A DNA stretch of 64,000 nt from NCBI GenBank assembly GCA_963837635.1, contig CAWINY010000005.1, positions 186,001 to 250,000 on the forward strand, given 5' to 3'. Shown here one piece after another: positions 24,333-32,421 of the stretch. The notes under the pieces were generated by a model. The model had not been told where the DNA came from. It saw only the letters and a list, made by a program, of their open reading frames with translations, and did not search any database. Position 1 is the first letter of the stretch. Each line of letters begins with the position of its first letter. The position numbers and the translations under genes were made by a program. This DNA is from CAWINY01 sp963837635 (lineage in GTDB: Bacteria > Acidobacteriota > Terriglobia > Terriglobales > Acidobacteriaceae).

Positions 24333-25799
24333 ATGCACTTCCTCTACAGTCTGGGACTGGCTCTGCTGCTGGCGCTCACGTCGCCGCTGTGGCTGTTGCG
24401 CATGGTGCGACAGGGCAAGTACCGTGCCGGACTGGCCGAGCGCTTTGGCCGCGTGCCGCGGCGGCTTGTGGCAAGTCATACGCCCACTCGGACCATTTGG
24501 GTTCACGCTGTGTCGGTAGGCGAGGTGCTGGCTGTCTACGGACTCGTGCAGGGGATACGGAAGCAGTTTCCGGATTGGCGAGTTGTCGTGTCGACTACGA
24601 CCGCGACCGGGCAAAAGCTGGCCCGCGACAAGTTCGGAGCAGAGAACGTTTTTTATTTCCCGCTGGATTTTTCTTTTGCCATTCGGCCGTACCTGCGGGC
24701 GCTGCGGCCGGAGCTTATCGTGCTGGCCGAAACCGAGTTCTGGCCGAACTTTCTGCGGCTGGGGATGCAATCGGGCGCCAAAGTCGCGGTGGTGAATGCG
24801 CGAATCTCGGATCGGTCTTTGCCGCGCTATCGTGCGCTGCGACGGCTGGTTCGTCCCGTGTTGAGCAACATCTCGGCTTTTCTCGCACAGACCCCAGAGG
24901 ATGCGCGCAGGCTGATCGAGATTGGCGCCGATCCCGCGCGGGTGGGGGTCAGCGGCAATCTGAAATTCGATGTAAAGCTGCCGGAGCAGATGCCAATTGT
25001 CGAGAGGATGCAGGGCGCGTTCCTACCTTCCGCTTCGCGGAAGGGTGGGGCGCCCATAGCAGGCGACCGCGGGCCGGTGATCGTCTGCGGCAGCACGGTG
25101 GAAGGCGAAGAGTCGCTGGTGATCGATGCGTTCCGGCACGTGCTGGCGGAGTATTCAGGTGCGGTAATGGTGCTGGCGCCGCGTCATCCTGAGCGCTTTG
25201 CCGCGGTGTCGGACTTGGTACGCGCACCCGGCCTGCGATGGTGGCGGCGCTCCGGGTGGAGCGGTGAGCCACTGTGCGGCGGAGTCTTCTTGCTGGATAC
25301 CATCGGCGAACTCGCGTCGGTGTACGGGCTGGCGGACATCGCGTTTGTCGGCGGCAGCTTGGTGCCGCGCGGAGGGCACAACGTCCTGGAGCCAGCCTAT
25401 TTTGCGCGGCCGATTGTCATTGGTCCGCACACCGAGAATTTTCGCGACATCATCGCCCTGTTCCGGCAGGCGGATGCGCTTGTGGTCGCCAATGACGGCG
25501 CCGAACTTGCGGAGTGTTTTATGGCGCTGCTCGCAGACCATGCCGGACGCGAGGCGCTGGGTCAAAACGGCGCAGCAGTGCTCCGGCAACACGCGGGCGC
25601 GACGGCGCGCACCCTGCAGGGAATTCAAGAACTGCTCGATGAGCCGGTCCCGAGTAGTCAAAGGGTCTCGCCGGCGGGCCCCAACCAGAGGGCCGCGCTC
25701 GCTGAAGAACCCTCGGATTGTGTGGGGCGGGTCTCGGACCCGCCCCCGGATATGGGACGGGTCCCGCCCCACACTACCGTAACCCGAGGCCGCCAATGA
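24333..25799 (+). CDS. waaA: 3-deoxy-D-manno-octulosonic acid (Kdo) transferase
   Basis: The 488-residue protein attaches Kdo to lipid IVA at the inner membrane. An N-terminal membrane anchor (about 4-25) precedes the GT-B fold: 'IWVHAVSVGEVLAVYGL' with the catalytic Glu, 'VLAETEFWPNFLR', and near the C-terminus 'AFVGGSLVPRGGHNVLEPAYFA'. It is about 60 residues longer than usual: an insert at about residues 228-243 encodes a palindrome (25022-25054), and the last 30 codons read through the repeat at 25720-25774. It overlaps lpxK by four bases. Confidence 0.93.
   Translation: MHFLYSLGLALLLALTSPLWLLRMVRQGKYRAGLAERFGRVPRRLVASHTPTRTIWVHAVSVGEVLAVYGLVQGIRKQFPDWRVVVSTTTATGQKLARDKFGAENVFYFPLDFSFAIRPYLRALRPELIVLAETEFWPNFLRLGMQSGAKVAVVNARISDRSLPRYRALRRLVRPVLSNISAFLAQTPEDARRLIEIGADPARVGVSGNLKFDVKLPEQMPIVERMQGAFLPSASRKGGAPIAGDRGPVIVCGSTVEGEESLVIDAFRHVLAEYSGAVMVLAPRHPERFAAVSDLVRAPGLRWWRRSGWSGEPLCGGVFLLDTIGELASVYGLADIAFVGGSLVPRGGHNVLEPAYFARPIVIGPHTENFRDIIALFRQADALVVANDGAELAECFMALLADHAGREALGQNGAAVLRQHAGATARTLQGIQELLDEPVPSSQRVSPAGPNQRAALAEEPSDCVGRVSDPPPDMGRVPPHTTVTRGRQ
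25022..25054. repeat. Palindromic insert 'CCTTCCGCTTCGCGGAAGG' within waaA
   Basis: CCTTCCGC/GCGGAAGG (8 bp, loop TTC) is followed by 'gtggggcgccc', recalling the GTGGGGCACC edge of the other palindromes. It lies between two conserved WaaA blocks, encodes FLPSASRKGGAP, and keeps the frame. Confidence 0.55.
25720..25774. repeat. 'GTGTGGGGCGGGTC...GACCCGCCCC' repeat across the waaA/lpxK junction
   Basis: GTGTGGGGCGGGTC and 'gacgggtcccgccccacac' are inverted around 'tcggacccgcccccggatatg'. The copy is translated as the C-terminus of WaaA. A second copy lies at 28015-28074 between rfaE1 and rfaE2, so the family marks two boundaries of the LPS cluster. Confidence 0.75.
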
Positions 25800-26830
25800 G
25801 CACCTGCCGGGCCCCATCGTGCTGGGGTGGTCTGGCCTCGATGTTCGGCGCGGGTGTCCGACTTCGCAACGCGCTCTTCGACTCAGGCAAGCTGCAGGCG
25901 CGACGCCTGCAAGGCCCGGTGATCAGCGTAGGCAATATCTCGGTAGGCGGGGCGGGGAAGACGCCGTTCACCATTTTGCTGGGCGAGCTGCTGAAGGCGC
26001 GCGGGATCAAGTTCGACGTGCTCAGCCGCGGCTATCGGAGGCAATCGCGTGGGGTGGTCATGGTGGAGCGCGCGGGCACGGCCGAGCAGTTCGGCGACGA
26101 GCCACTGCTGATCGCGCAGCGCCTGCGTGTGCCCGTCATCGTGGGCGAGAGCCGCTACGAGGCCGGGCTGTTTGCCGAGCGCAAGTTTGGTCCGCAGCTT
26201 CATCTGCTGGACGACGGCTTCCAGCACCGGCAATTGGCGCGTGATTTTGACATCGTGCTGCTGACGCCCGAGGACATCGCCGACGAGTTGCTGCCCAGCG
26301 GCCGGTTGCGCGAGCCGCTGGCTTCTCTGCACCGAGCCGATGCCATTGTCCTGATGAACAGACCCACATCTGCCAAAGACGGGCAGATGTGGGGTCCCCT
26401 TGGCACCCCCGGTGCTACATCGACGGACAGACTGCCCTTGGGAAAAACGATCTGGCAGGTACAACGGGGCATGGCCGTGCCGGATACACCATCATGTCCA
26501 TTGGCGTTCTGTGCCATCGCCCGGCCAGAGGCTTTCTTCGCCGAATTGCGGGCGGCGGGCGTGAACGTGGCAGCCACCATGGCGTTTCGTGATCATCACC
26601 GCTACCGGGAAGCGGCTATCCGCGCCATCGCAGCACGAGCCCGCAAGGCCAACGCTGACGGGTTTGTCACCACGGAAAAAGACGCCATCAACCTGGGGCC
26701 GCAGACGAAAATGCTGACACCGCTGGCGATCGCGCAGGTCACGCTGATGCTTGACGATGGCGATGCGGCGATTGACGCCATGCTGGCGGCGATTGAGCAG
26801 CGCCGAAGCCGCATGGTAAAACGTCGTTAG
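25796..26830 (+). CDS. lpxK: Tetraacyldisaccharide 4'-kinase
   Basis: Start at ATG 25796, overlapping the waaA stop (ATGA), gives 344 residues. The N-terminus 'FGAGVRLRNALFDSGKLQ' and the P-loop region 'ISVGNISVGGAGKTPFTILL' are diagnostic; 'LLDDGFQHRQLARDFDIVLL' is the second signature and 'FVTTEKDAINL' the third. It phosphorylates the lipid A precursor at the 4' position. About residues 189-201 are encoded by a palindrome (26362-26398) absent from typical LpxK, between 'ADAIVLMN' and the next block. The frame is unbroken. Confidence 0.94.
   Translation: MSTCRAPSCWGGLASMFGAGVRLRNALFDSGKLQARRLQGPVISVGNISVGGAGKTPFTILLGELLKARGIKFDVLSRGYRRQSRGVVMVERAGTAEQFGDEPLLIAQRLRVPVIVGESRYEAGLFAERKFGPQLHLLDDGFQHRQLARDFDIVLLTPEDIADELLPSGRLREPLASLHRADAIVLMNRPTSAKDGQMWGPLGTPGATSTDRLPLGKTIWQVQRGMAVPDTPSCPLAFCAIARPEAFFAELRAAGVNVAATMAFRDHHRYREAAIRAIAARARKANADGFVTTEKDAINLGPQTKMLTPLAIAQVTLMLDDGDAAIDAMLAAIEQRRSRMVKRR
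26362..26398. repeat. GCAGATGTGGGG palindrome inserted in frame in lpxK
   Basis: ACCCACATCTGCC and GGCAGATGTGGGGT are perfect inverted repeats with loop AAAGACG. The sequence is nearly identical to the intergenic copies (20008, 52736) and encodes PTSAKDGQMWGP in the middle of LpxK. Confidence 0.88.
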
Positions 26831-26982
26831 TCGTTGGTCGTTAGCCGGAACGTCCATTTGCGGTGCTAACGACTAACGATCAACGACTAACGACCAACGG
26901 CAACTGATCAAGATGGTAGTTTGCCGCTGGCCGGAGACATCCGCCTGTTACGCTAACGACCAACGACTAGCGACTAACGACG
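26823..26982. repeat. 'cgttagtcgttggtcg' word repeat, copy 2
   Basis: 'cgtcgttagtcgttggtcgt', 'aacgactaacgatcaacgac', 'taacgaccaacgg' and, after 'cgctggccggagacatcc', 'taacgaccaacgactagcga' fill the gap between lpxK and rfaE1. At least four copies of a 12-base word in both orientations are present. Confidence 0.7.
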
Positions 26983-26988
26983 TCAAGA

Positions 26989-28002
26989 ATGAATAAAGAG
27001 ATCGAGCGGCTGAAAAAAATCGTACATGCCTTTGCCCAGACCACGGTCACGGTGCTGGCCGACCTGGTGGCGGACGAGTTCATCTTTGGCGAGATTTCCC
27101 GTGTCTCACGGGAAGCTCCGGTGCTGATCCTCAAGCACCGCGATCGCGAGTTGCTCCCCGGCGGCGGAGCCAACGCCATCTACAATCTGGCCGCGCTCGG
27201 GGTGAACGTGCTTCCGGTAGGCATTGTGGGCGACGACGAACCAGGCCGGGCGCTGTTGCAGCTATTCAAGCAAAAGCACATCCCGACCAGCGGGGTGTTC
27301 AAGATCAAAGGACACACCACCACCACCAAAACGCGCATCCTGGCCGGACATTCGCACACCTCGCGCCAGCAGGTGGTGCGTATCGACCGGGAAGCGGAGC
27401 TGCCGGGGCTCGACCAGCCCGGCGCGCATCTGGGGCTGGCGTACATCGATGCGGCCGCGGATTTTCTGCGCGCCTCGGATGCCATGCTCATCTCCGACTA
27501 CGGCTATGGCGCCGCCACCCCGGAGATTTTTGCGCGCATCCGGGGCAAACGCCGGATCGCGGACATCCCAATCACGCTCGATTCCCGCTATCGCATGCTG
27601 CAGTACGCCGGAGTCACGGCCGCGACTCCGAACGAAGCGGAGGTCGAGGAGGCGCTCGGCATCAAGATCGGCAACCAAACCGACCGGCTCTATGCCGCGG
27701 GCAAAAGGCTTTTGGACAAGATGGGACTGCAGGCTGTGGTTATCACTCGTGGCAGGGATGGCATGGCGCTTTTCGAGCGCCGCCGCAAGCCGGTGGAGAT
27801 TCCCATCCACGGCACTGATCAGGTCGCCGACGTGACCGGAGCCGGTGATACTGTGATTGCGACCTTCACTGCGGCAATGGCGGCAGGCGCAGATGCCCAC
27901 GAGGCGGCGCGGCTGGCCAATTGTGCCGCGAGCGTGGTGATCATGAAACGCGGCACCGCGACCTGCAGCCAGAAAGAATTGCTGGCGGCCATCGAAGCGT
28001 AG
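26989..28002 (+). CDS. rfaE1: D-glycero-beta-D-manno-heptose-7-phosphate kinase (HldE N-terminal type)
   Basis: This 337-residue ribokinase/PfkB-family kinase phosphorylates heptose-7-phosphate for ADP-heptose. It has 'VLADLVADEFIFGEISRVSREAPVLIL', 'LPGGGANAIYNLAALG' and the C-terminal catalytic motif 'DVTGAGDTVIATF' with the base Asp. The adenylyltransferase part of E. coli HldE is encoded separately in the next gene, the split arrangement. Confidence 0.94.
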   Translation: MNKEIERLKKIVHAFAQTTVTVLADLVADEFIFGEISRVSREAPVLILKHRDRELLPGGGANAIYNLAALGVNVLPVGIVGDDEPGRALLQLFKQKHIPTSGVFKIKGHTTTTKTRILAGHSHTSRQQVVRIDREAELPGLDQPGAHLGLAYIDAAADFLRASDAMLISDYGYGAATPEIFARIRGKRRIADIPITLDSRYRMLQYAGVTAATPNEAEVEEALGIKIGNQTDRLYAAGKRLLDKMGLQAVVITRGRDGMALFERRRKPVEIPIHGTDQVADVTGAGDTVIATFTAAMAAGADAHEAARLANCAASVVIMKRGTATCSQKELLAAIEA

Positions 28003-28014
28003 TCCGCTGGAGTT

Positions 28015-28074
28015 GTGTGGGACGGGTCTGTGACCCGTCCCAGAGTTGGGGCGGGTCACAGACCCGCCCCACAC
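28015..28074. repeat. 'GTGTGGGACGGGTC' repeat between rfaE1 and rfaE2
   Basis: Two nested palindromes: 'gacgggtctgtgacccgtcc' and 'gcgggtcacagacccgc', bounded by 'gtgtggg' and 'ccccacac'. It can fold as one long or two short hairpins. Same family as 25720-25774. Confidence 0.75.
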
Positions 28075-28107
28075 GAAAACCCAAGCTGCCGCTGATACAA
28101 TCACCGT

Positions 28108-28593
28108 TTGCAACGCAATCCTAAAATCCTGGACCGCGACCAGTTGCGCCGGCGGGTGGCCGAATGGCGTCAGGCGGGTGAGAAGGTGACCCTGGCTAAC
28201 GGCTGCTTCGACCTGCTCCACGTGGGACACATCCGCTATCTTCAGGGGGCCAAGGCGCTAGGTGGCCGGTTGGTAGTAGGCATCAACTCGGACGCCAGTG
28301 TCCGGACAATTAAAGGCAACGGACGGCCGCTGATGCCGGAAGCCGAGCGCGCCGAGATCGTGGCCGCTCTCGAAGCGGTGGACGCGGTGGTGGTCTTCGC
28401 GGAGCCCGATGTGAGCGCATTGATTCGTGAGTTGCGGCCCGATGTGCAGGCAAAAGGCACCGATTACACCCGGGAAAGCGTTCCCGAGAGAGCGATCGTA
28501 CTCGAGTGCGGCGGGCGGGTGGAGATCGTCGGAGACCCAAAAGAGCACTCGACAACCGAGATCCTCCGTTGCCGGTTGAGGCCCGCAGAGTAA
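28108..28593 (+). CDS. rfaE2: D-glycero-beta-D-manno-heptose 1-phosphate adenylyltransferase (HldE C-terminal type)
   Basis: The 161-residue nucleotidyltransferase adenylylates heptose-1-phosphate. It has the HxGH-type motif in 'LANGCFDLLHVGHIRYLQGAK', and 'YTRESVPE' with 'EHSTTEILRCRL' near the end. The start is TTG at 28108. It works with the kinase encoded upstream and with the heptosyltransferase that starts three bases after its stop. Confidence 0.93.
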   Translation: MQRNPKILDRDQLRRRVAEWRQAGEKVTLANGCFDLLHVGHIRYLQGAKALGGRLVVGINSDASVRTIKGNGRPLMPEAERAEIVAALEAVDAVVVFAEPDVSALIRELRPDVQAKGTDYTRESVPERAIVLECGGRVEIVGDPKEHSTTEILRCRLRPAE

Positions 28594-28596
28594 CCC

Positions 28597-29916
28597 ATGC
28601 CGACCAGCCGTGAACTTCACGACCTTCGTCCGTTGCGCGTGCTCGTGCTGCGGCTTGGGTCCATGGGGGACATCATCCACGCCATGCCGGCGGTGACCGT
28701 GCTGCGGCGGATGTTGCCGAATGCAACTCTGGGCTGGCTCGTGGAAGAGCGGTGGCACGAACTACTCTCCGCCCAACCTGGCAGTGAGGGACTGCTTTCG
28801 GCAGGGTTCCGAAACGCGACGGATGCGCGTGCTCTGAGCCGCACGCCGCTGGTGGACATGGTGCACACGGTGGACACGCTGGGTTGGCGCAAGGCGCTTC
28901 TGTCGGGCGAGACCTGGAAAGCGATGCGAACTGCGTTGCATCAGCTTCGCGAAATCAAGTACGACGTTGCCATCGACTTCCAGGGCGCCTGGAAAACCGC
29001 GATGGTGGCGAAGCTGATTGGGGCTCCGGTGCGGCTGGGATTTCGCAGCCCACGAGAATCGTTGGCCGCCATGCTCTACAACCGGCAACATATTGCAACC
29101 GAATTGCACGTTATCGAGCAGAATCTGGGGATGGCATGGGCGCTGCTGGATTCTTGCCCGGATGACGCGCTCCGCGGACAGGAGCTGCCGCAAGAGGCGC
29201 AGCGGGTGCGAACCCTCCCGGCGCCGCCTCGCGATCCAGAACGGAAGGCGCGGCGGGTGCCCCCTATCGGCGCGCCTTTCGCAGATAGGGGGCACCATCG
29301 GACCACCACAGCCCCGCGGGTGCCGTTTCCAATCGATCCCAAAGCTGACGAGTGGTGCGAGGGGGAGTTGGCGCGGCTACAGTTGAATGGGCGTGAGTTC
29401 GCCATCATGAATCCCGGAGCCGGCTGGGGTTCGAAGTGCTGGCCCGTAGAGCGATTTGCCGAAGTTGCCTTGGCGCTGAGCGAGGAAGGGCTGCGGAGTG
29501 TTGTCAATTATGGTCCCAACGAGGAGCCGCTTGCCCAGAAGCTGGAAACGCTGAGCCGAGGCGCGGCAGTCGCCGTGAGCTGTTCGATCGCGGAACTGAT
29601 TGCCTTGACCCGGCGTGCCCGCTTGTTCGTTGGCGGCGACACCGGGCCGCTGCATCTGGCGGCCGCGCTGGGCATTCCGGCGGTGGCGATTTTTGGACCT
29701 ACCGATCCGGTTCGCAACGGCCCCTTCGGCACGCCCAGCGTGGTGCTGAGCACCCGGGAAAGGCGCACCTCGCATGCCCGACCGCATGCCCGGCTGCCGG
29801 AAACCGGAGAGTCGCTGACGAGCATCACCTCCCCGCAGGTGCTGGCGGCAGCCCGGCAACTCCTGGCCGCAACCAGCTCTGGGGAAGCTCTCGGAAAGGG
29901 CCAGCCCGTTGAGTGA
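28597..29916 (+). CDS. GT9 family lipopolysaccharide heptosyltransferase
   Basis: The 439-residue protein adds heptose to the LPS inner core. N-terminal 'RVLVLRLGSMGDIIHAMPAV' and C-terminal 'LFVGGDTGPLHLAAALGIPAVAIFGPTDP' are GT9 signatures; WaaC (heptosyltransferase I) is the likelier type. It is some 90 residues longer than usual. The extra length includes a 13-bp perfect palindrome (29256-29296) encoding about residues 220-233, next to another low-complexity stretch (about 205-245), and a long C-terminal tail. Gene context (rfaE1, rfaE2) supports the role. Confidence 0.9.
   Translation: MPTSRELHDLRPLRVLVLRLGSMGDIIHAMPAVTVLRRMLPNATLGWLVEERWHELLSAQPGSEGLLSAGFRNATDARALSRTPLVDMVHTVDTLGWRKALLSGETWKAMRTALHQLREIKYDVAIDFQGAWKTAMVAKLIGAPVRLGFRSPRESLAAMLYNRQHIATELHVIEQNLGMAWALLDSCPDDALRGQELPQEAQRVRTLPAPPRDPERKARRVPPIGAPFADRGHHRTTTAPRVPFPIDPKADEWCEGELARLQLNGREFAIMNPGAGWGSKCWPVERFAEVALALSEEGLRSVVNYGPNEEPLAQKLETLSRGAAVAVSCSIAELIALTRRARLFVGGDTGPLHLAAALGIPAVAIFGPTDPVRNGPFGTPSVVLSTRERRTSHARPHARLPETGESLTSITSPQVLAAARQLLAATSSGEALGKGQPVE
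29256..29296. repeat. GGTGCCCC-family palindrome inserted in frame in the heptosyltransferase gene
   Basis: GGTGCCCCCTATC and GATAGGGGGCACC form a perfect 13-bp stem. The right arm with its loop (GCGCCTTTCGCAGATAGGGG) matches the reverse complement of the intergenic copy at 52736-52766 at most positions. The substitution CACATC to CCTATC is present in both arms, so the stem has been kept by compensatory change or came from a variant copy. Confidence 0.8.
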
Positions 29917-30457
29917 CTGGTCGCGCATTGCGCGCCGCATCCGTGTGCCGCTGGGCTTTGTGTGTGCCGCCTTTTACCTCGGACTCGCCGATCCCACATG
30001 GTATTCCGTCCTGATCGGCGCCGCGATTGCCGTTGGTGGAGTGGTGCTGCGCGCAGCCGCTTCCGGCCATGTTAAGAAAAACGCAGAGCTGACGACCACC
30101 GGCCCCTACGCGTACACCCGCAATCCGTTGTACCTGGGATCGGCGATTATCGGCCTCGGGTTTTCGCTGGCCGCGCGCAGTGTGTGGGTCGTGGCGGTGC
30201 TGGGGCTGCTGTTTGTTTTGGTGTACGTGCCGGTGGTCAAATCGGAAGAGGCGTTCCTGCGCGCGCGCTTTCCTGAGTTCGACGCTTATGCGCGCCGGGT
30301 GCCCCGCTTCCTGCCGCGCCTCGGGAATCCGGTTTGCCACGGGGGAGGGTTTTCCCGAGAACTGTACTGGAAACACCGCGAGTACAATGCAGCTTTAGGC
30401 GCGGCTTTGATGATCGCCGCCCTGGTCGGAAAACTTCTGCGGAAGGGCCATTTGTGA
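29909..30457 (+). CDS. Isoprenylcysteine carboxyl methyltransferase-family membrane protein
   Basis: The 182-residue membrane protein has four or five hydrophobic segments and the ICMT/PEMT-type SAM-binding signature 'TTGPYAYTRNPLYLGSAIIG' near residues 66-85, followed by 'EEAFLRARFPEFDAYARRVPRFLP'. Bacterial members methylate unknown small molecules or lipids. Its TTG start overlaps the end of the heptosyltransferase gene, and its stop overlaps the next start, so it is translationally coupled inside the LPS cluster. Confidence 0.85.
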   Translation: MSDWSRIARRIRVPLGFVCAAFYLGLADPTWYSVLIGAAIAVGGVVLRAAASGHVKKNAELTTTGPYAYTRNPLYLGSAIIGLGFSLAARSVWVVAVLGLLFVLVYVPVVKSEEAFLRARFPEFDAYARRVPRFLPRLGNPVCHGGGFSRELYWKHREYNAALGAALMIAALVGKLLRKGHL

Positions 30458-31305
30458 AGCTTTCGAAGCGAAAGAGGTGGGCGTGTGCGCTGTTGTTGAT
30501 CGCGGTGGCCGCGATCGGCTTCGGCAGTACTGCCGAACAAACGCAGGATACGGTTGGAGCGTTGGCGCGCATTCAAGCTCCCGCCCAGAGCTACAAGTTT
30601 CCCGACAACGTGACGTACGTCTACACTGCCGAATGGAGGCTGTGGACGGCGGGCACGGCAACGCTCAAGATGGAACGTTCCGGCGCGCAGCAGCGTATTG
30701 CCAGCACCGCCGACGCGACCGGCGTGGTCGCGCTGCTGTTTCACGTTCACGACATTTTCGAGTCCTCGTTCGATCCGCACACCTTCTGTTCCGCTGACAT
30801 CTCCAAACATACGGAGGAAGGATTCCGCCGCAAGGACACCAACATCCGCTTTGACTACCTGCGCCGCAAGGCCGTGCTCGACGAGAAGAATCCCAAGGCT
30901 AACGACAGCAAGCACACCGAGGAAGACATTCCGGGTTGCGTGACGGACGTGCTTTCGGGCATTTACTACCTGGGTTCGCTGCCCCTGCAGGTCGGTTCCA
31001 CCTATACCTTTCCAGTCAACGACGGCGGCAAGACCATGGAGGTGCGAGCCACGGTTGAAGGGCGCGAAGCCATCAAGACGGACGCGGGTACGTTCCAAAC
31101 CGTGCGCGTGCAGCCGGTTGCCACCTCCGGTCCGCTGAACAAGAAGGGCAGCGTCTGGATCTGGTATTCCGACGATCCGGTGCACATCCCGGTACAGGTG
31201 CGAGTACGAGCCTTCTGGGGCACGATCACGGTGCGCCTGCAGCGCTGGGATCATCCGGGCGGCACGGCCACGTCCGCAAGCCCTTCCACGGGCACGAAGC
31301 AATAA
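30454..31305 (+). CDS. DUF3108 domain protein, exported
   Basis: Start at GTG 30454, overlapping the previous stop, gives 283 residues with an N-terminal signal segment ('RWACALLLIAVAAIGFGSTA'). The body is a DUF3108 beta-rich domain: 'NVTYVYTAEWRLWTAGTATL', 'VTDVLSGIYYLGSLPL', 'KKGSVWIWYSDDPVHIPVQVR'. Function is unknown; such proteins are periplasmic or outer-membrane associated, and the position within lipid A and LPS genes suggests an envelope role. Confidence 0.87.
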   Translation: MKLSKRKRWACALLLIAVAAIGFGSTAEQTQDTVGALARIQAPAQSYKFPDNVTYVYTAEWRLWTAGTATLKMERSGAQQRIASTADATGVVALLFHVHDIFESSFDPHTFCSADISKHTEEGFRRKDTNIRFDYLRRKAVLDEKNPKANDSKHTEEDIPGCVTDVLSGIYYLGSLPLQVGSTYTFPVNDGGKTMEVRATVEGREAIKTDAGTFQTVRVQPVATSGPLNKKGSVWIWYSDDPVHIPVQVRVRAFWGTITVRLQRWDHPGGTATSASPSTGTKQ

Positions 31306-31393
31306 TCTGATCAATTTTGAATGCACCCCGGAGGCTGGGCTCAGGCCGTAATCCGCAGTACTCAGGAAGGATTGAGGCTAAACTGCTTCCCAG

Positions 31394-32293
31394 ATGCGTG
31401 ATCTCCTCGAATTCTTGCCGGTGTGGCTGGTCGCCAAGGTGCTAGGGGTACTCCCGCGACCTGTTGCCCAAAGCATCGGTATAGGGATCGGCCGGACTGT
31501 GTACCACTTGCACGGACGGCTGCGGCGCACGGGTGAGCGTAACCTGCAACTGGCGATGCCGGAACTGACGGCCAGCCAGCGCCAGCGAATCGTGCGCGGC
31601 GTGTTTGTCTCGCTCGGGCGCCTGCTGGCCGAGTTTTGCCTGTTCCCCCGCTACACTCCCGAGAACGTCGGCGAGATTGCCCTGCACGATGGCCTGGAGA
31701 ACTATCAGGCGGCGAAGTCCCGCGGCAAGGGCGTATTGTTGCTGACCGCGCATCTCGGGGGCTGGGAGGTGGGATCGTATGCGCACTCAATCTACGGGCA
31801 TCCGCTCCGAATCGTGGTCCGTGAATTGGACAATCCTTATCTCAACTGGATGGCCGAAAGCTATCGCACGCGCTACGGCAATACCACCTTCAGCAAACAG
31901 GAGTTCGCGCGAGGCCTGATTTCCGCAATGCGCGCGGGCGAGACGGTTGGCTTGCTGATGGACACCAACATGACCCCGCCGCAAGGGGTATTCGTGCCTT
32001 TTTTCGGGATACAGGCCTGCACGGCTGCCGGCCCGGCCAGAGTGGCCCTGCGCACCGATGCGGCCGTCGTGCCCGCGTTTACCATCTGGGACGAAAAGCT
32101 GGGCAAGTATCGCGTGCGCTTCGAACCGGCGCTGCCGTTGGTGCGTACCGGTGACGCGGAGGCGGACGCTGCCGCCAATACCGCTCTGTTCACCCGGGCT
32201 ATCGAAGAGAAGGTGCGGCAATACCCGGAGCAGTGGCTCTGGGTACATCGCCGCTGGAAGACGCGGCCTGCGGGCGAACCGCCGCTGTATTGA
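31394..32293 (+). CDS. LpxL/HtrB-family lysophospholipid (lipid A) acyltransferase
   Basis: The 299-residue protein has an N-terminal amphipathic/membrane segment and the acyltransferase motif H-x4-E in 'LLTAHLGGWEVGSYA' (about residue 118). 'GLLMDTNMTPPQGVFVPFFG' and 'EQWLWVHRRWKTRP' are family blocks. It adds secondary acyl chains to Kdo2-lipid A at the inner membrane. Context in the lipid A cluster supports this; which acyl position cannot be told. Confidence 0.9.
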   Translation: MRDLLEFLPVWLVAKVLGVLPRPVAQSIGIGIGRTVYHLHGRLRRTGERNLQLAMPELTASQRQRIVRGVFVSLGRLLAEFCLFPRYTPENVGEIALHDGLENYQAAKSRGKGVLLLTAHLGGWEVGSYAHSIYGHPLRIVVRELDNPYLNWMAESYRTRYGNTTFSKQEFARGLISAMRAGETVGLLMDTNMTPPQGVFVPFFGIQACTAAGPARVALRTDAAVVPAFTIWDEKLGKYRVRFEPALPLVRTGDAEADAAANTALFTRAIEEKVRQYPEQWLWVHRRWKTRPAGEPPLY

Positions 32294-32330
32294 TCGTTCT
32301 CCGTTTTCCGTTCTCCGTTTCGCGCAACGA
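32294..32330. repeat. 'gttctccgttttccgttctcc' repeat, copy 1
   Basis: Pyrimidine-rich words 'gttctccgttttccgttctc' follow the acyltransferase stop directly. The family recurs with its inverse at 35909-35972 and 62950-63034. Confidence 0.6.
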
Positions 32331-32344
32331 CCATGTGCAGCGAG

Positions 32345-32385
32345 GGTGCCCCACATCTACCAAAACCGGGCGGATGTGAGGCACC
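32345..32385. repeat. GGTGCCCCACATC palindrome, intergenic copy
   Basis: GGTGCCCCACATCTAC faces 'cggatgtgaggcacc' with two mismatches and loop CAAAACCGGG. It lies between the acyltransferase and lpxD genes. Confidence 0.75.
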
Positions 32386-32421
32386 CTATCTCTGCAGTGC
32401 TGATACCATGGCGGGCAGCTT

